A DNA stretch of 64,000 nt from Francisella philomiragia subsp. philomiragia ATCC 25015 (GCF_000156715.1 NZ_DS999316.1:110619-174618), one strand, 5' to 3'. Counted from the stretch's first letter, positions 8,839-18,924 are shown. Made by a program: numbers and translations. Notes: a model not told the origin generated them from the letters alone.

Positions 8839-10311
8839 TTACCAAGCAGGTATTGCTGCACCATTCGGATAAAGTTTTTCAGCTAATTGTTTAACTTCAT
8901 CAGTATTAAATGCTTGTACATACTCTTTAAGTTTAGGATTATCTTTTTGTGATTCTTTAACGGCAATAACATTTGCAAATGGAGAATCTTTAGGTTCTAC
9001 AAAAAGAGCGTCTTTTAGACTTAACCCTGCTTTAGGGATATAGTCATTATTTACAATACCAAGATCGACATCGCCTAGGTTATTAGGGATTTGATCTGCT
9101 TGTAGAGCTATGATTTTTAGATTTTTTGGATTACTAGCTATGCTATCTGTAGTGGCTTTCCAAGTTATACCATCTTTAAGTTTGATTAATCCAGCATCTT
9201 GAAGAATCATTAGTGCTCTACCTTGGTTAGTAGGGTCATTAGGGATTGCTACTGTAGCGCCGTTTGGAATATCTTGGATATTTTTATATTTTTTAGAGAA
9301 CATTCCCATTGGGTATAAGAAAGTCTTACCAATATAAGTAAGTTTATAACCAAACTGTTTGATTTGATTTTCTAAGAATGGAATGTGTTGGAAGACGTTT
9401 GCTTGCAACTCACCATCATTAAGTGCTCTATTAGGAATATTGTAATCACCAAATGTTACTAGATTTACGTCAAGATTATATTTTTCTTTAGCTATTTTTT
9501 TACTTAGCTGCATGATTTTATCTTGAGGAGGACTGGTAATATATCCTACAGTTATTTCATTTGTATTGGTAGTAGCTGCAGCATTTACATACAGCTGTGT
9601 ACCACATGCACCCAATAGAATAGCTGTAATAATCCAAAGTGAAGTTAACTTCTTGGCTGTAACTAGATAGTTGCCGTATGATTGTGTAATTTGAACAAGT
9701 ATAACTAACATAATTACACCACCAAGTAATAAAGTGTAATTACCGTAATTATAACCTTTGAAGTAAGTCAAATCACCTAGGCCGCCGCCACCAACGATAC
9801 CAGCCATAGCTGAGAAACCGATTAGTGAAATACATGTTAAAGTAGCAGCATCAATTAACAAATTTTTTGATTCAGGAAGTAATACTTTAAAAATAATCTG
9901 TCTTTTAGTTGCTCCCATTGATTTGGCTGCTTCAATAAGCCCGTTATCAACTTCACGCAAAGCTGATTCAGTTAGTCGAGCATAAAATGGTAGGGCAGCG
10001 ATAGCTAGAGGTACTATCGAAGCTGTAGTTCCTATTGTTGTGCCAACTATAAGTCTTGTTAGAGGGTATAGAAGTATTAGCAATATGATATATGGGATAC
10101 TTCTAGTTATGTTTATAATAATACTAAATGTTTTATTAAATCCTTTAACGGCAACATTTTTACTATCTTGTGTTATATATAGTAATATGCCTAATAATAT
10201 ACCACCTATGACAGCTACTAAAGTAGCTATGAAAACCATAAAAATAGTTTCCCAAGTTGATTGAGCTATTAGGCTAAGCTCATGTAAACTAAATATTGTC
10301 TGCTGTTGCAT
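8839..10311 (-). CDS. metIQ: methionine ABC transporter: MetI permease fused to MetQ lipoprotein
   Basis: One 490-residue polypeptide joins the two non-ATPase parts of a D/L-methionine importer. Residues 1-220 are a MetI permease with an EAAKSMGA(T) coupling loop that docks MetN. A further hydrophobic stretch then leads into LLGAC, whose Cys236 looks like a lipobox, followed by a NlpA/MetQ solute-binding domain to the end (FGDYNIPNRAL, DPTNQGRA). In most bacteria MetI and MetQ are separate genes. The start overlaps the end of metN by 23 bases, so the pair is translationally linked. Whether the lipobox is cleaved and acylated inside a fused protein is uncertain. Confidence 0.92.
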   Translation of the reverse strand: MQQQTIFSLHELSLIAQSTWETIFMVFIATLVAVIGGILLGILLYITQDSKNVAVKGFNKTFSIIINITRSIPYIILLILLYPLTRLIVGTTIGTTASIVPLAIAALPFYARLTESALREVDNGLIEAAKSMGATKRQIIFKVLLPESKNLLIDAATLTCISLIGFSAMAGIVGGGGLGDLTYFKGYNYGNYTLLLGGVIMLVILVQITQSYGNYLVTAKKLTSLWIITAILLGACGTQLYVNAAATTNTNEITVGYITSPPQDKIMQLSKKIAKEKYNLDVNLVTFGDYNIPNRALNDGELQANVFQHIPFLENQIKQFGYKLTYIGKTFLYPMGMFSKKYKNIQDIPNGATVAIPNDPTNQGRALMILQDAGLIKLKDGITWKATTDSIASNPKNLKIIALQADQIPNNLGDVDLGIVNNDYIPKAGLSLKDALFVEPKDSPFANVIAVKESQKDNPKLKEYVQAFNTDEVKQLAEKLYPNGAAIPAW

Positions 10312-11341
10312 AACCTAACACCTTTAAATTAACATCTTGGTTTGAAAGAAATCTTAATGCATTTTCCCAGTCTTGACGTTCACCTGTAATATGACAAATC
10401 GCAATCCCCACTATCTGCTCTTGGATTGTTTCTATATTCGCTTGGATAATACTTGCAGTAGCATTAAACTGACGAGAAATTTCAGCAATGATAGGCATCT
10501 TGCCTTTGTCTCCATAGAATGTTAGTTGTACTACTGGGTATGTATTATCATAACTGTAAGGATTATCATAAATTCTTTTAGCAATAAAATCTGGAACTTT
10601 TGTATGTATGCTTGTCTCAACAAAAGATCTTGTTACAGGTGCTTGGGGATCTAGGAATATGTCTAAGGTTTTACCCATTTCTGCAATACGACCTTTGTCA
10701 ATAATTGCTACACGATCACAGATTTTTCTGACAACATCCATTTCATGTGTAATCAAAACTATTGTTAAGCCAAGTTCTTTATTTAATCTTTTAAGAAGTG
10801 CCAAAATCTGTTTTGTAGAAGTTGGATCTAGTGCCGATGTCGCTTCATCAGATAATAAAACTAAAGGATCTAAAGCCAAAGCTCGAGCAATAGCAACTTT
10901 TTGTTTTTGGCCTCCACTGAGCTCTTGAGGATATGCATTTGCTTTATTTGGAAGCTCTACCAGCTCTAAAAGCTCAAAAACTCTTTTTTTGATTTCAGCT
11001 TTTGGTATTCCTTGAATCTCAAGTGGAAGGGCGATATTCTCAAAAACATTACGAGATGATAGTAAGTTGAAATGCTGAAATATCATCGAAACTTTTTTGC
11101 GAAATTCTCTAAGCTGTTTTGGATTCTTCTTTGTAATATTCTCATCAGCAATGAATATTGAACCATCAGTAGGTTGCTCTAGAAGATTTAAGCATCTTAA
11201 AAGTGAGCTTTTGCCTGCACCACTATGACCTATTATACCAAATATCTCGCCTTGCTTAATATCAAGATTTATATTGTCAAGCACGAGATTGCTAGTATTA
11301 TTTGATCTGTACTCTTTTTTTAAATTTTTAATTTGAATCAT
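10289..11341 (-). CDS. metN: methionine ABC transporter ATP-binding protein
   Basis: The 350-residue ATPase of the methionine importer. Walker A GHSGAGKSS, signature LSGGQKQKVAIARAL and Walker B LLSDEATSALD are intact. A C-terminal NIL (ACT-like) domain of about 80 residues, which binds methionine and inhibits transport in MetN proteins, follows residue 260. I place the start at 11341 (MIQIKNLKKEY) because an AAAGG ribosome-binding site lies upstream; an in-frame start at 11383 would add 14 basic residues. It overlaps plsY by 14 bases and metIQ by 23 bases. Confidence 0.93.
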   Translation of the reverse strand: MIQIKNLKKEYRSNNTSNLVLDNINLDIKQGEIFGIIGHSGAGKSSLLRCLNLLEQPTDGSIFIADENITKKNPKQLREFRKKVSMIFQHFNLLSSRNVFENIALPLEIQGIPKAEIKKRVFELLELVELPNKANAYPQELSGGQKQKVAIARALALDPLVLLSDEATSALDPTSTKQILALLKRLNKELGLTIVLITHEMDVVRKICDRVAIIDKGRIAEMGKTLDIFLDPQAPVTRSFVETSIHTKVPDFIAKRIYDNPYSYDNTYPVVQLTFYGDKGKMPIIAEISRQFNATASIIQANIETIQEQIVGIAICHITGERQDWENALRFLSNQDVNLKVLGYATADNI

Positions 11342-11942
11342 TTTTCGCCTTTGCTTTATCGCCAATTTTACTTTCTTGACCACTGATTAATCTTTGGATA
11401 TTGCCTTTATGTTTTACAAGTATAATTATTGCTATTATCAAAAATGGCGTTGCCACCTGCAAATCAGATGTAAATATTACTGAAAAACTTGCTATAACAG
11501 TAGCTACTAATGCTGATAAAGATGAATAACGAGTAATCACAGCAACACATAACCAAGTAACAACAAATATTAAACCTAAAATCCAGCTAAATCCAAATAG
11601 TGTACCTATTAAAGTTGCAACACCTTTGCCTCCCTTGAAGCCAAAAAATATTGGGAATATATGGCCAAGAATTGCATATAATGCAGTACATGCAGTTATA
11701 AATTCATTACCAGTTAATACTTTAGCTAAAACTACAGGCACTAGACCTTTTAGTATATCAAAAGCAAGGGTGATGATTGCTGGAACCTTGCCACCTATTC
11801 TTAGAACATTTGTAGTTCCTGGGTTGCCAGAGCCAACACTTCTTGGAGATGGTAATCTAAATATATAACAGACAATAATTGCACTATTAATTGATCCCAA
11901 AAGATAAGCAAACACTAGCATGCTAAAATTTAAAAAGTTCAT
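11328..11942 (-). CDS. plsY: acyl-phosphate:glycerol-3-phosphate acyltransferase
   Basis: A 204-residue integral membrane enzyme that transfers the acyl group from acyl-phosphate to glycerol-3-phosphate, the first step of phospholipid synthesis with PlsX. The three conserved PlsY motifs are present: LGSINSA near the start, the SGNPGTTNVLR phosphate loop around residues 38-48, and GFKGGKGVAT near residue 102. About five or six membrane segments are evident. It is the first gene of a minus-strand group with metN and metIQ. Confidence 0.93.
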   Translation of the reverse strand: MNFLNFSMLVFAYLLGSINSAIIVCYIFRLPSPRSVGSGNPGTTNVLRIGGKVPAIITLAFDILKGLVPVVLAKVLTGNEFITACTALYAILGHIFPIFFGFKGGKGVATLIGTLFGFSWILGLIFVVTWLCVAVITRYSSLSALVATVIASFSVIFTSDLQVATPFLIIAIIILVKHKGNIQRLISGQESKIGDKAKAKNDSN

Positions 11943-12028
11943 TGTTTTCCTTGATGATTTTAAAACTATTTGAGTTATTATAAGAGATAATACTATCTAG
12001 GCAATATCTTCGCTAGCTATTTTTATAA

Positions 12029-13201
<1,173 letters not shown>

Positions 13202-13240
13202 ATTTTATAGAAAATTTTATGTAGCATTATAAACATAGAG

Positions 13241-14113
13241 TTAAAAATAAGAACTCAATAATTTTTTGATAATATCAAAATTAGTTGTTTCAGAATCTCT
13301 AGCCAAAAGATAATAGGATTTTCCAGTGTGATAGCTTTTTTGTGGTGGTACATAAAGAAATCCATTTTTGATGTGTTCCTGAATTAAAAGTCTATCTGTA
13401 ACAAAAAATCCAATACCTGAAAAGCAAGCCTGAATTGCTTGAAGAGAATTTTTGAAGATTATATTTTTGTTAGGCTTTTTTGAGATGTTGTTGTGCTGTG
13501 CCCAGAGTTGATAATCATCAATACGAATTTTATCATCTACATAAATTAACTTTTGTTTTGATGTTATTTCTGAGTAACTTTCACCAAAGTGTTTATTGTT
13601 GCAAACTAGTATTAATTCGCCATCTGCTAGTTTGAATTTGTGCTTATTGTTAAAATCACTATCTATACCATATTCTATGCTTATATCTATATCATCATAG
13701 TTAAAATCGACTTTTTTACCCAAAGTTACAAGTTGTATTTCAACGTTTGCTAAAGAGTCTATTAAGTCATCTAGTTTTGGGATTAGCCAATTTGCACAAA
13801 GTGTAGTCATACAGTTTATTGATAATTTTTTAGCACGTTGTTTTTTTAGGATCTCTGTTGCATTGTGAATTTCTGATACTAGAGGGTCTATCATTGTGTA
13901 GTATTCTTTGGCTAAGTCAGTAATAACTAGATTTCTTTTATCCGTGATAAATAGTTTTTTATTAAGGTGATTTTCTAATTTTTTTATAGATTGGCTTACA
14001 GCAGAGTGAGTCATAAATAGCTGTTCTGCAGCTTTAGTATAACTTTGTGTTTTCATTACTGCTATAAATACTGGTAATGAGTTTAAGGGAGGTAAGTCAT
14101 TTTTTTTAATCAT
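13241..14113 (-). CDS. LysR-family transcriptional regulator
   Basis: A 290-residue regulator with an N-terminal winged helix (residues 6-65: FIAVMKTQSYTKAAEQLF then HSAVSQSIKKLE) and a LysR substrate-binding domain to the end. I start it at 14113 (MIKKNDLPPLN) because LysR proteins begin a few residues before the helix-turn-helix; an open frame extends to 14299 but would overlap the divergent gene. It lies head-to-head with an exporter gene. The palindrome at 14119-14133 starts 5 bases upstream of this ATG, which suggests autorepression. The effector is unknown; the architecture is like GcvA/AmpR regulators. Confidence 0.88.
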   Translation of the reverse strand: MIKKNDLPPLNSLPVFIAVMKTQSYTKAAEQLFMTHSAVSQSIKKLENHLNKKLFITDKRNLVITDLAKEYYTMIDPLVSEIHNATEILKKQRAKKLSINCMTTLCANWLIPKLDDLIDSLANVEIQLVTLGKKVDFNYDDIDISIEYGIDSDFNNKHKFKLADGELILVCNNKHFGESYSEITSKQKLIYVDDKIRIDDYQLWAQHNNISKKPNKNIIFKNSLQAIQACFSGIGFFVTDRLLIQEHIKNGFLYVPPQKSYHTGKSYYLLARDSETTNFDIIKKLLSSYF

Positions 14114-14118
14114 ATTAT

Positions 14119-14145
14119 GTAAGAAAAACTTACTTATAATGTAAG
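14119..14145. promoter_or_regulatory. candidate LysR operator: three GTAAG half-sites
   Basis: GTAAG at 14119-14123, its inverse CTTAC at 14129-14133 and GTAAG again at 14141-14145 form two overlapping inverted repeats with 5- and 7-base spacers. The first has the T-N11-A form expected of LysR-type sites (T14120, A14132). It lies between the divergent lysR-like and exporter genes and touches the lysR-like translation start, the usual layout for dual control. Confidence 0.6.
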
Positions 14146-14216
14146 AATAAAGCGTTTTACAGATTGGTGCAAGAGTTATATTATTCTTATATCTTAAATT
14201 CATGGAGTAAAGAAAA

Positions 14217-15089
14217 ATGAACCGAATTAATAACTTTATAAGTTTATGGTTTATGACGGTTTCTGCAGCTCTGATAGCTTTTGGCTCATTTGCACGCAAG
14301 TATCTGATACAAATAGATGGGATCTACTTAACCATGTTAGTTTCATTTGTTGGTGGAGGCATACTTATGTGGTGGGTTGTAAGTATTTCTTCCTTTTCAA
14401 GGGTTGCTCCTTTCGCTTGGCGTTCAATATTTATTAGGGTGGTGTTTAGTCTATTTGCACAGTTATTTTTCTTTATAAGTTTAAGTAATGGCTCATTATT
14501 GATTACCATTTTACTATTTAATACTAGTCCTTTATTTATTCCAGTTATTAGGTTTTTGTTTTATAAGCAGAGTGTTAGTTACTTTAATTTTGCTTGTATT
14601 ATTATTAGCTTTTTGGGAATTTATCTTATACTGGGTGTTGGAGAAGGTAATGTTAATACATATAATCTTTGCGCTCTTTTTGCGGGAGTTTTAAATGCAG
14701 CATCTCAAGTTGTTTTATACAATGCAAGCAAAAAAGAAGATGTGTTTATTATAAATCTTTGGATATATACATTTATAGGAATATTTTTATTATTATTGCT
14801 ACCGTTTAACATGTCTGCTATATCTAGCTTAAATGAGGTGTCAATGAAGCCTGTAGTCATTTGGGTATCAGTAGCTATAATTATATTTGGTATTAGTTCA
14901 CAGATTTTTAGAGTAAAAGCCTTTAAGTACACTAAAGATCCTTCACTAATAGCCCCAGCTATGTATTTTTCAGTAATAGTTGCAGCACTATTAGATGTTG
15001 TGTTTTATGATAGCTCTATAGGTTATATGGAGATGATAGGAATTTTGATGGTGTGTGTTTCGAGCATATTGTCTTTAATAAGAAAATAA
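14217..15089 (+). CDS. EamA/DMT-family transporter
   Basis: A 290-residue membrane protein with ten predicted hydrophobic helices arranged as two repeated halves, typical of the drug/metabolite transporter superfamily (EamA, RhaT-like). Such proteins usually export amino acids or small metabolites. It is divergent from the LysR regulator and 14 bases upstream of an isochorismatase-fold gene, so the three probably form one regulated unit. GGAG about ten bases before the ATG serves as ribosome-binding site. The substrate cannot be told. Confidence 0.85.
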   Translation: MNRINNFISLWFMTVSAALIAFGSFARKYLIQIDGIYLTMLVSFVGGGILMWWVVSISSFSRVAPFAWRSIFIRVVFSLFAQLFFFISLSNGSLLITILLFNTSPLFIPVIRFLFYKQSVSYFNFACIIISFLGIYLILGVGEGNVNTYNLCALFAGVLNAASQVVLYNASKKEDVFIINLWIYTFIGIFLLLLLPFNMSAISSLNEVSMKPVVIWVSVAIIIFGISSQIFRVKAFKYTKDPSLIAPAMYFSVIVAALLDVVFYDSSIGYMEMIGILMVCVSSILSLIRK

Positions 15090-15103
15090 TAAGAGGAAAA
15101 GAA

Positions 15104-15697
15104 ATGAAAAATAAAATCGTGATTGTTGCAGACTTTATAAATGAGATAGTCGATGAGAAAGGCGTTTTTGGAGCTCATAACGCTAAGAGAGTTAAAGATG
15201 ATAAAACTATGGAAAAGGCAAATCAATTAATTGCATGGGCAAGAGAAAATAATATTATGATTGCCCATGTTAAGGTTGGTTTTAGTAAAGATTATAAGGA
15301 GTGTTCAAAAGTTTCTCCTATGTTTAAACAAGCTCCTGAATATGGTGTTTTGCAGTTAGATACTTGGGCAACAGATTTTCATCCAAATATGGACGTCCAA
15401 GAGCATGATATAATAATTACAAAGCATCGTGTAAGTGCATTATATGGAACTAATCTTGAAGTTATTTTACGAGCAAATAATGTTCAAGATGTTATTATTT
15501 GTGGAGTATCGACTAGTTATGTGATAGAGTCTACAGTTAGAGAACTACATGATCGTGATTACAGTGTTACAGTTGTAGCTGATGCTTGTAATGCCAGTAG
15601 CCAAGAAGCGCATGAAGCAAGTTTGTCAAATCTAAATAAAATTGCTAGAATTATATGCGTAGATAATTTATTGAAGGGAGAGTGTTTTGGTAATTAA
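15104..15697 (+). CDS. isochorismatase-family hydrolase lacking the usual cysteine
   Basis: A 197-residue isochorismatase-fold protein. I start at 15104 (MKNKIVIVADF) after AAGAGGAAAAG; a longer frame opens at 15053 inside the exporter gene. The family triad is normally Asp, Lys and Cys. Asp10 (VADFINE) and Lys107 (TKHRVSALYGT) are present, but the cysteine of the GVxTxxC loop is Val140 (GVSTSYVIEST). EntB/PhzD-type isochorismatases also lack this cysteine, so it may cleave a vinyl ether, or it may not be catalytic. It follows the exporter in the LysR-controlled unit. A terminator hairpin overlaps its 3' end. Confidence 0.8.
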   Translation: MKNKIVIVADFINEIVDEKGVFGAHNAKRVKDDKTMEKANQLIAWARENNIMIAHVKVGFSKDYKECSKVSPMFKQAPEYGVLQLDTWATDFHPNMDVQEHDIIITKHRVSALYGTNLEVILRANNVQDVIICGVSTSYVIESTVRELHDRDYSVTVVADACNASSQEAHEASLSNLNKIARIICVDNLLKGECFGN

Positions 15698-15712
15698 ACT
15701 TACTCCCTTTTT
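15674..15712 (+). terminator. rho-independent terminator after the isochorismatase-like gene
   Basis: AAGGGAG (15674-15680) pairs with CTCCCTT (15703-15709), with further partial pairing inside, and the right arm runs into a T tract (15708-15712). The hairpin begins inside the last codons of the gene upstream. Confidence 0.65.
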
Positions 15713-15724
15713 GCTGTACCATGA

Positions 15725-15730
15725 TATAAT
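15725..15730 (+). promoter_or_regulatory. possible -10 element for the small secreted protein gene
   Basis: A perfect TATAAT lies 30 bases before the ATG at 15761 and just downstream of a terminator, where a new promoter is needed. No clear -35 hexamer accompanies it. Confidence 0.4.
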
Positions 15731-15760
15731 ACACCGTATTGCATATAGAGAGTAAATAAT

Positions 15761-15964
15761 ATGAAAAAAATAACTTCTTTCTTTGTTGGGACAATGATCT
15801 CAATTTCATTATTCAGTTTCTCGTATTCATTCAATGATACTGAGAATTTGCTGTATCTTCAGGCTTACTATAACAAACAAAACGTTGAAAAAGTTAATAC
15901 TTTTAAGCAGGGTTCCAGAATGTCTAGATATTCAACAAATTTGAAAGTTGACGATTATAGATAA
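15761..15964 (+). CDS. small secreted protein, unknown function
   Basis: A 67-residue open frame with a classical signal peptide: MKK, then a hydrophobic core (about residues 7-20), with likely cleavage near residue 23. The remaining 44 or so residues are polar, rich in Asn, Lys, Tyr and Ser, with no cysteine and no recognisable domain. It has its own upstream TATAAT and follows a terminator, which argues for an independent gene. I do not recognise the family; it may be Francisella-specific. Confidence 0.6.
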   Translation: MKKITSFFVGTMISISLFSFSYSFNDTENLLYLQAYYNKQNVEKVNTFKQGSRMSRYSTNLKVDDYR

Positions 15965-16108
15965 TTGTAGTCATAAAATTTTTAAAGTTATTCCAGAATA
16001 AAAACTACTCAATTAACCTAATAGATCTTCCTGTTATCTTCATTTAACTATATAGTATTTAGTTGATAAAACTATTTATATGAGTATTAATTTAGCTAAG
16101 GACTTGTT

Positions 16109-17332
16109 ATGGCATCTATAGATATATCTCAAGATATTAAAAAAAGTTTGTTTGATAAAGATATCGATCGTAAAAAGGCTATACTTCTTACGTTTGTAGC
16201 ATTTTTGTTTACTGGTTTTCAGTGTGCTATTTATGGCATGTTGACAGTACCGATTTCACAGCATTTTAATATTGATTCTAATACTATTATATTTTTTGAT
16301 GGTTTCGGTTTATGGGGGCAGATTTTAGCAATGGCGACTGGAGGCATCCTTATCAAAAAATTTAAAGGCAAAAATACTTTAATAGTTGCTGCGTTATTTA
16401 TGATTATAGGGTCAATTTTATCGATATTTGCTCCAGATATTTATGTTTATACAGCAATGACTTTTATATGTAATATGGCTGTTGGTTATGTGTTAGTGTC
16501 ATGTAACTATATTGTGATGGGAACTGTAGAGAAACAAGGTGAATCTGAAGGTAAACTTAGCCTTTTAAATGTATTTTTTAGTCTTGGTTTTTTATCTAGT
16601 GCTTTTATAGTTGGGAATATTCTTTTTTATACTAGTTGGCAGGCAGTATTTGTGGTTGTCATGGTTTTATTTATCATATTTATATTATTTTTGTTGTCTC
16701 TTCGAATTAATGAGAAAATTGAACAGGGCGTAATCACTAAGGTAGAAAATACATCGCAACCTAGATTTATATTTTTGTCTAAGCCTATTATTTTAATGGC
16801 TATAGCACTATTTTGTATAGTTTATACAGAGCAGATAATGAACTACTATAATCAACCGCATTTACATTTTGATTTGGGCTTTAATATGAAAGATGTAGGT
16901 CTGCTAGTGGCTGTTTATATAGGTTCTCAACTTTTGGGTAGGATCTTTTTTGGTAAATTTTTATTACCTAGAGTAAGGATTGAGCGTTATCTTGTGGTGT
17001 CAGGGTTAGTTTTTGCTTTTGCTATATTCATTTTCATATATACAAAATCATTTGTCCTAGTACTAATTTTAATGGCTATACTAGGGTTTAGTGACTCATG
17101 TATATATCCATCTGTTTTAGGTTATGCAATGGATAAGCTTCCACATGTATCAAGTGGAGCAACATCATTTTTAGTAACTGTGGGTGCAATAGGTATTCCG
17201 TTAGGAACATCCCTATCTGGTATGCTTGGTAACTTATTAGGGCGTGAGCCTGCAATGTTAGTAGGGCCAGTTATGCTTTTGGTATTGGTTACATTGGTAG
17301 TGATTGTACACAATTTAAAAGTCGTGAAATAG
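16109..17332 (+). CDS. MFS transporter
   Basis: A 407-residue, twelve-helix major-facilitator carrier with a cytoplasmic N-terminus and a loop between helices 6 and 7 (about residues 200-225). Overall it resembles TsgA/FucP-like sugar or metabolite carriers. It ends only 10 bases before a GH15-like gene, so the two are probably co-transcribed. The pairing suggests import of a glucan or oligosaccharide, which is inference only. Confidence 0.8.
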   Translation: MASIDISQDIKKSLFDKDIDRKKAILLTFVAFLFTGFQCAIYGMLTVPISQHFNIDSNTIIFFDGFGLWGQILAMATGGILIKKFKGKNTLIVAALFMIIGSILSIFAPDIYVYTAMTFICNMAVGYVLVSCNYIVMGTVEKQGESEGKLSLLNVFFSLGFLSSAFIVGNILFYTSWQAVFVVVMVLFIIFILFLLSLRINEKIEQGVITKVENTSQPRFIFLSKPIILMAIALFCIVYTEQIMNYYNQPHLHFDLGFNMKDVGLLVAVYIGSQLLGRIFFGKFLLPRVRIERYLVVSGLVFAFAIFIFIYTKSFVLVLILMAILGFSDSCIYPSVLGYAMDKLPHVSSGATSFLVTVGAIGIPLGTSLSGMLGNLLGREPAMLVGPVMLLVLVTLVVIVHNLKVVK

Positions 17333-17342
17333 TGGGAGTGTT

Positions 17343-18791
17343 ATGTCTAATATAGATCAGATAAAAAAATTTATTCAAAGCTCAAAATGTGTATACAAAA
17401 ATATAGAGATACCAGAGGGTGGTAGTATTAACTATATGAATGAGGATTTGAAGCCTATCCTTGAAAATAAACTTACATCTGCTCAAGCAAAAATCATACT
17501 AAATAAATATCATAAAGCTTTTGATATAGGTTTAACTAAGACAGGTTTTCCTAAAGCAGCGGAAAGAGATACAAACGATGATGCTACAAACTATGATGCT
17601 GTATGGGTGCGTGATGCAATTTGGGTGTATTATTATTTTAGTGAATTTAGAGAAAATGATGCTAAAACTCTAATTAACAAGCTTTATGAATATTATGATT
17701 CGCCGGCACAACAGAGACGTTTTGAAGATATTATAGCAAATTTAGAGTTAGCAGCAGATAAAATGGCTGTTCCGCATATCCGTTTTGATAGCTCTAGTGA
17801 TTGCTATGATGATGTGATGATAAATGGTAAACCACAAATATGGAACCATAAGCAGATGGATGCTCATGGACTTTTTTTGTTAGCTCTAAATGATGCTTAT
17901 CAAAAACAGATATTTAATGTAAATGATTCAGAATTGTTAGCGTTTTTAGAGAGGTTTTTTGGCTTCTTAAAGGCAATAAAATATTATGAATATGCTGATG
18001 CAGGTGCATGGGAAGAAATTGATAGGGTAAATACAAGTAGTATTTCTTTGGTGGCGAATGCTGCTAGGCAATGGAAAAGTATTTTAGATAATAAAAACCT
18101 TAAGTTATCACTAAATTTACAACAGCTAAGTGATTTAGGTATAAATAAAGTTAAAACTCAAATAGCTAGAGGAGGTGAATCACCACTTTATGATGCGGAT
18201 GATATTTGTTACCGTGAGAGTGATGCTGCGATGTTGCATATTTTTACACCATACTTTAGTGATGATTTAGAATTTGCTGAATATCAAAAAACTTTAGCTC
18301 TAGTAGGAGATCTTATCCGTGATTATGGAGTGATACGTTACAAAGGGGATAGTTATCAATCTGGTAATTTTTGGTTTGAAGATGATAGTATAGCAAAAGA
18401 AAGCTTAACAGATGATGCCTCAAGTGTAGAAGAATTTGCAAAAAGAGCTAAAGGTAGATTTGAAGATTCTGAAGCGCAATGGTTTTTTGATAGCATGTTA
18501 GCTTTAGCGATGATGAATCTATATGATAAATATTCACAAGAATTTAACAAAGATAAGTATTTTAATAAAGTTGCTTGGCATCTCAAAAGAGCTTTAGCTC
18601 AAATGACAGCTAGTGATTATATAACAGCAGATGGACAGCCAGTTAATGCAGAACTGTTACCCGAGAGTATAAATGTTATTATTTTTGATGAGCAAAGGTA
18701 TTATTTACCATCTCCTATTACTCCACTTAATTGGGCGAAAGCTTCATTAGCAACAGCGCTTAAAAAATTTAGTAATTATAATATTGAATAA
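17343..18791 (+). CDS. GH15 / phosphorylase-kinase-alpha-like (alpha/alpha)6-barrel protein
   Basis: A 482-residue protein without signal peptide. It resembles the glucoamylase-like domain of the GH15/phosphorylase-kinase-alpha family. The matching segments are WVRDAIWVYYYF (about residue 94), WNHKQMDAHGLFLLAL (about 167), then GAWEEIDRVNTSSISLV (about 220). GH15 enzymes release glucose from alpha-glucans; the kinase subunits keep the fold but bind rather than hydrolyse. The Glu pair in GAWEE would be the acid candidate. It lies 10 bases after the MFS gene. Substrate and activity are not known. Confidence 0.7.
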   Translation: MSNIDQIKKFIQSSKCVYKNIEIPEGGSINYMNEDLKPILENKLTSAQAKIILNKYHKAFDIGLTKTGFPKAAERDTNDDATNYDAVWVRDAIWVYYYFSEFRENDAKTLINKLYEYYDSPAQQRRFEDIIANLELAADKMAVPHIRFDSSSDCYDDVMINGKPQIWNHKQMDAHGLFLLALNDAYQKQIFNVNDSELLAFLERFFGFLKAIKYYEYADAGAWEEIDRVNTSSISLVANAARQWKSILDNKNLKLSLNLQQLSDLGINKVKTQIARGGESPLYDADDICYRESDAAMLHIFTPYFSDDLEFAEYQKTLALVGDLIRDYGVIRYKGDSYQSGNFWFEDDSIAKESLTDDASSVEEFAKRAKGRFEDSEAQWFFDSMLALAMMNLYDKYSQEFNKDKYFNKVAWHLKRALAQMTASDYITADGQPVNAELLPESINVIIFDEQRYYLPSPITPLNWAKASLATALKKFSNYNIE

Positions 18792-18924
18792 AAGCCACAA
18801 ATTAGAATGTCCAACTTTCTAATAAAACACTTATTCTAATCTTATTATTAGTCTTTAATTGATTAAGTACTACTACTAATGTAAAATTCCTACGTTTAAA
18901 AATTAAAAATTTTCGGGAGAAAAA

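Noticed and set aside
14114-14299. Longer LysR frame starting at 14299
   Set aside because: It would run across the operator candidate and into the divergent exporter gene; homologues start close to the helix-turn-helix.
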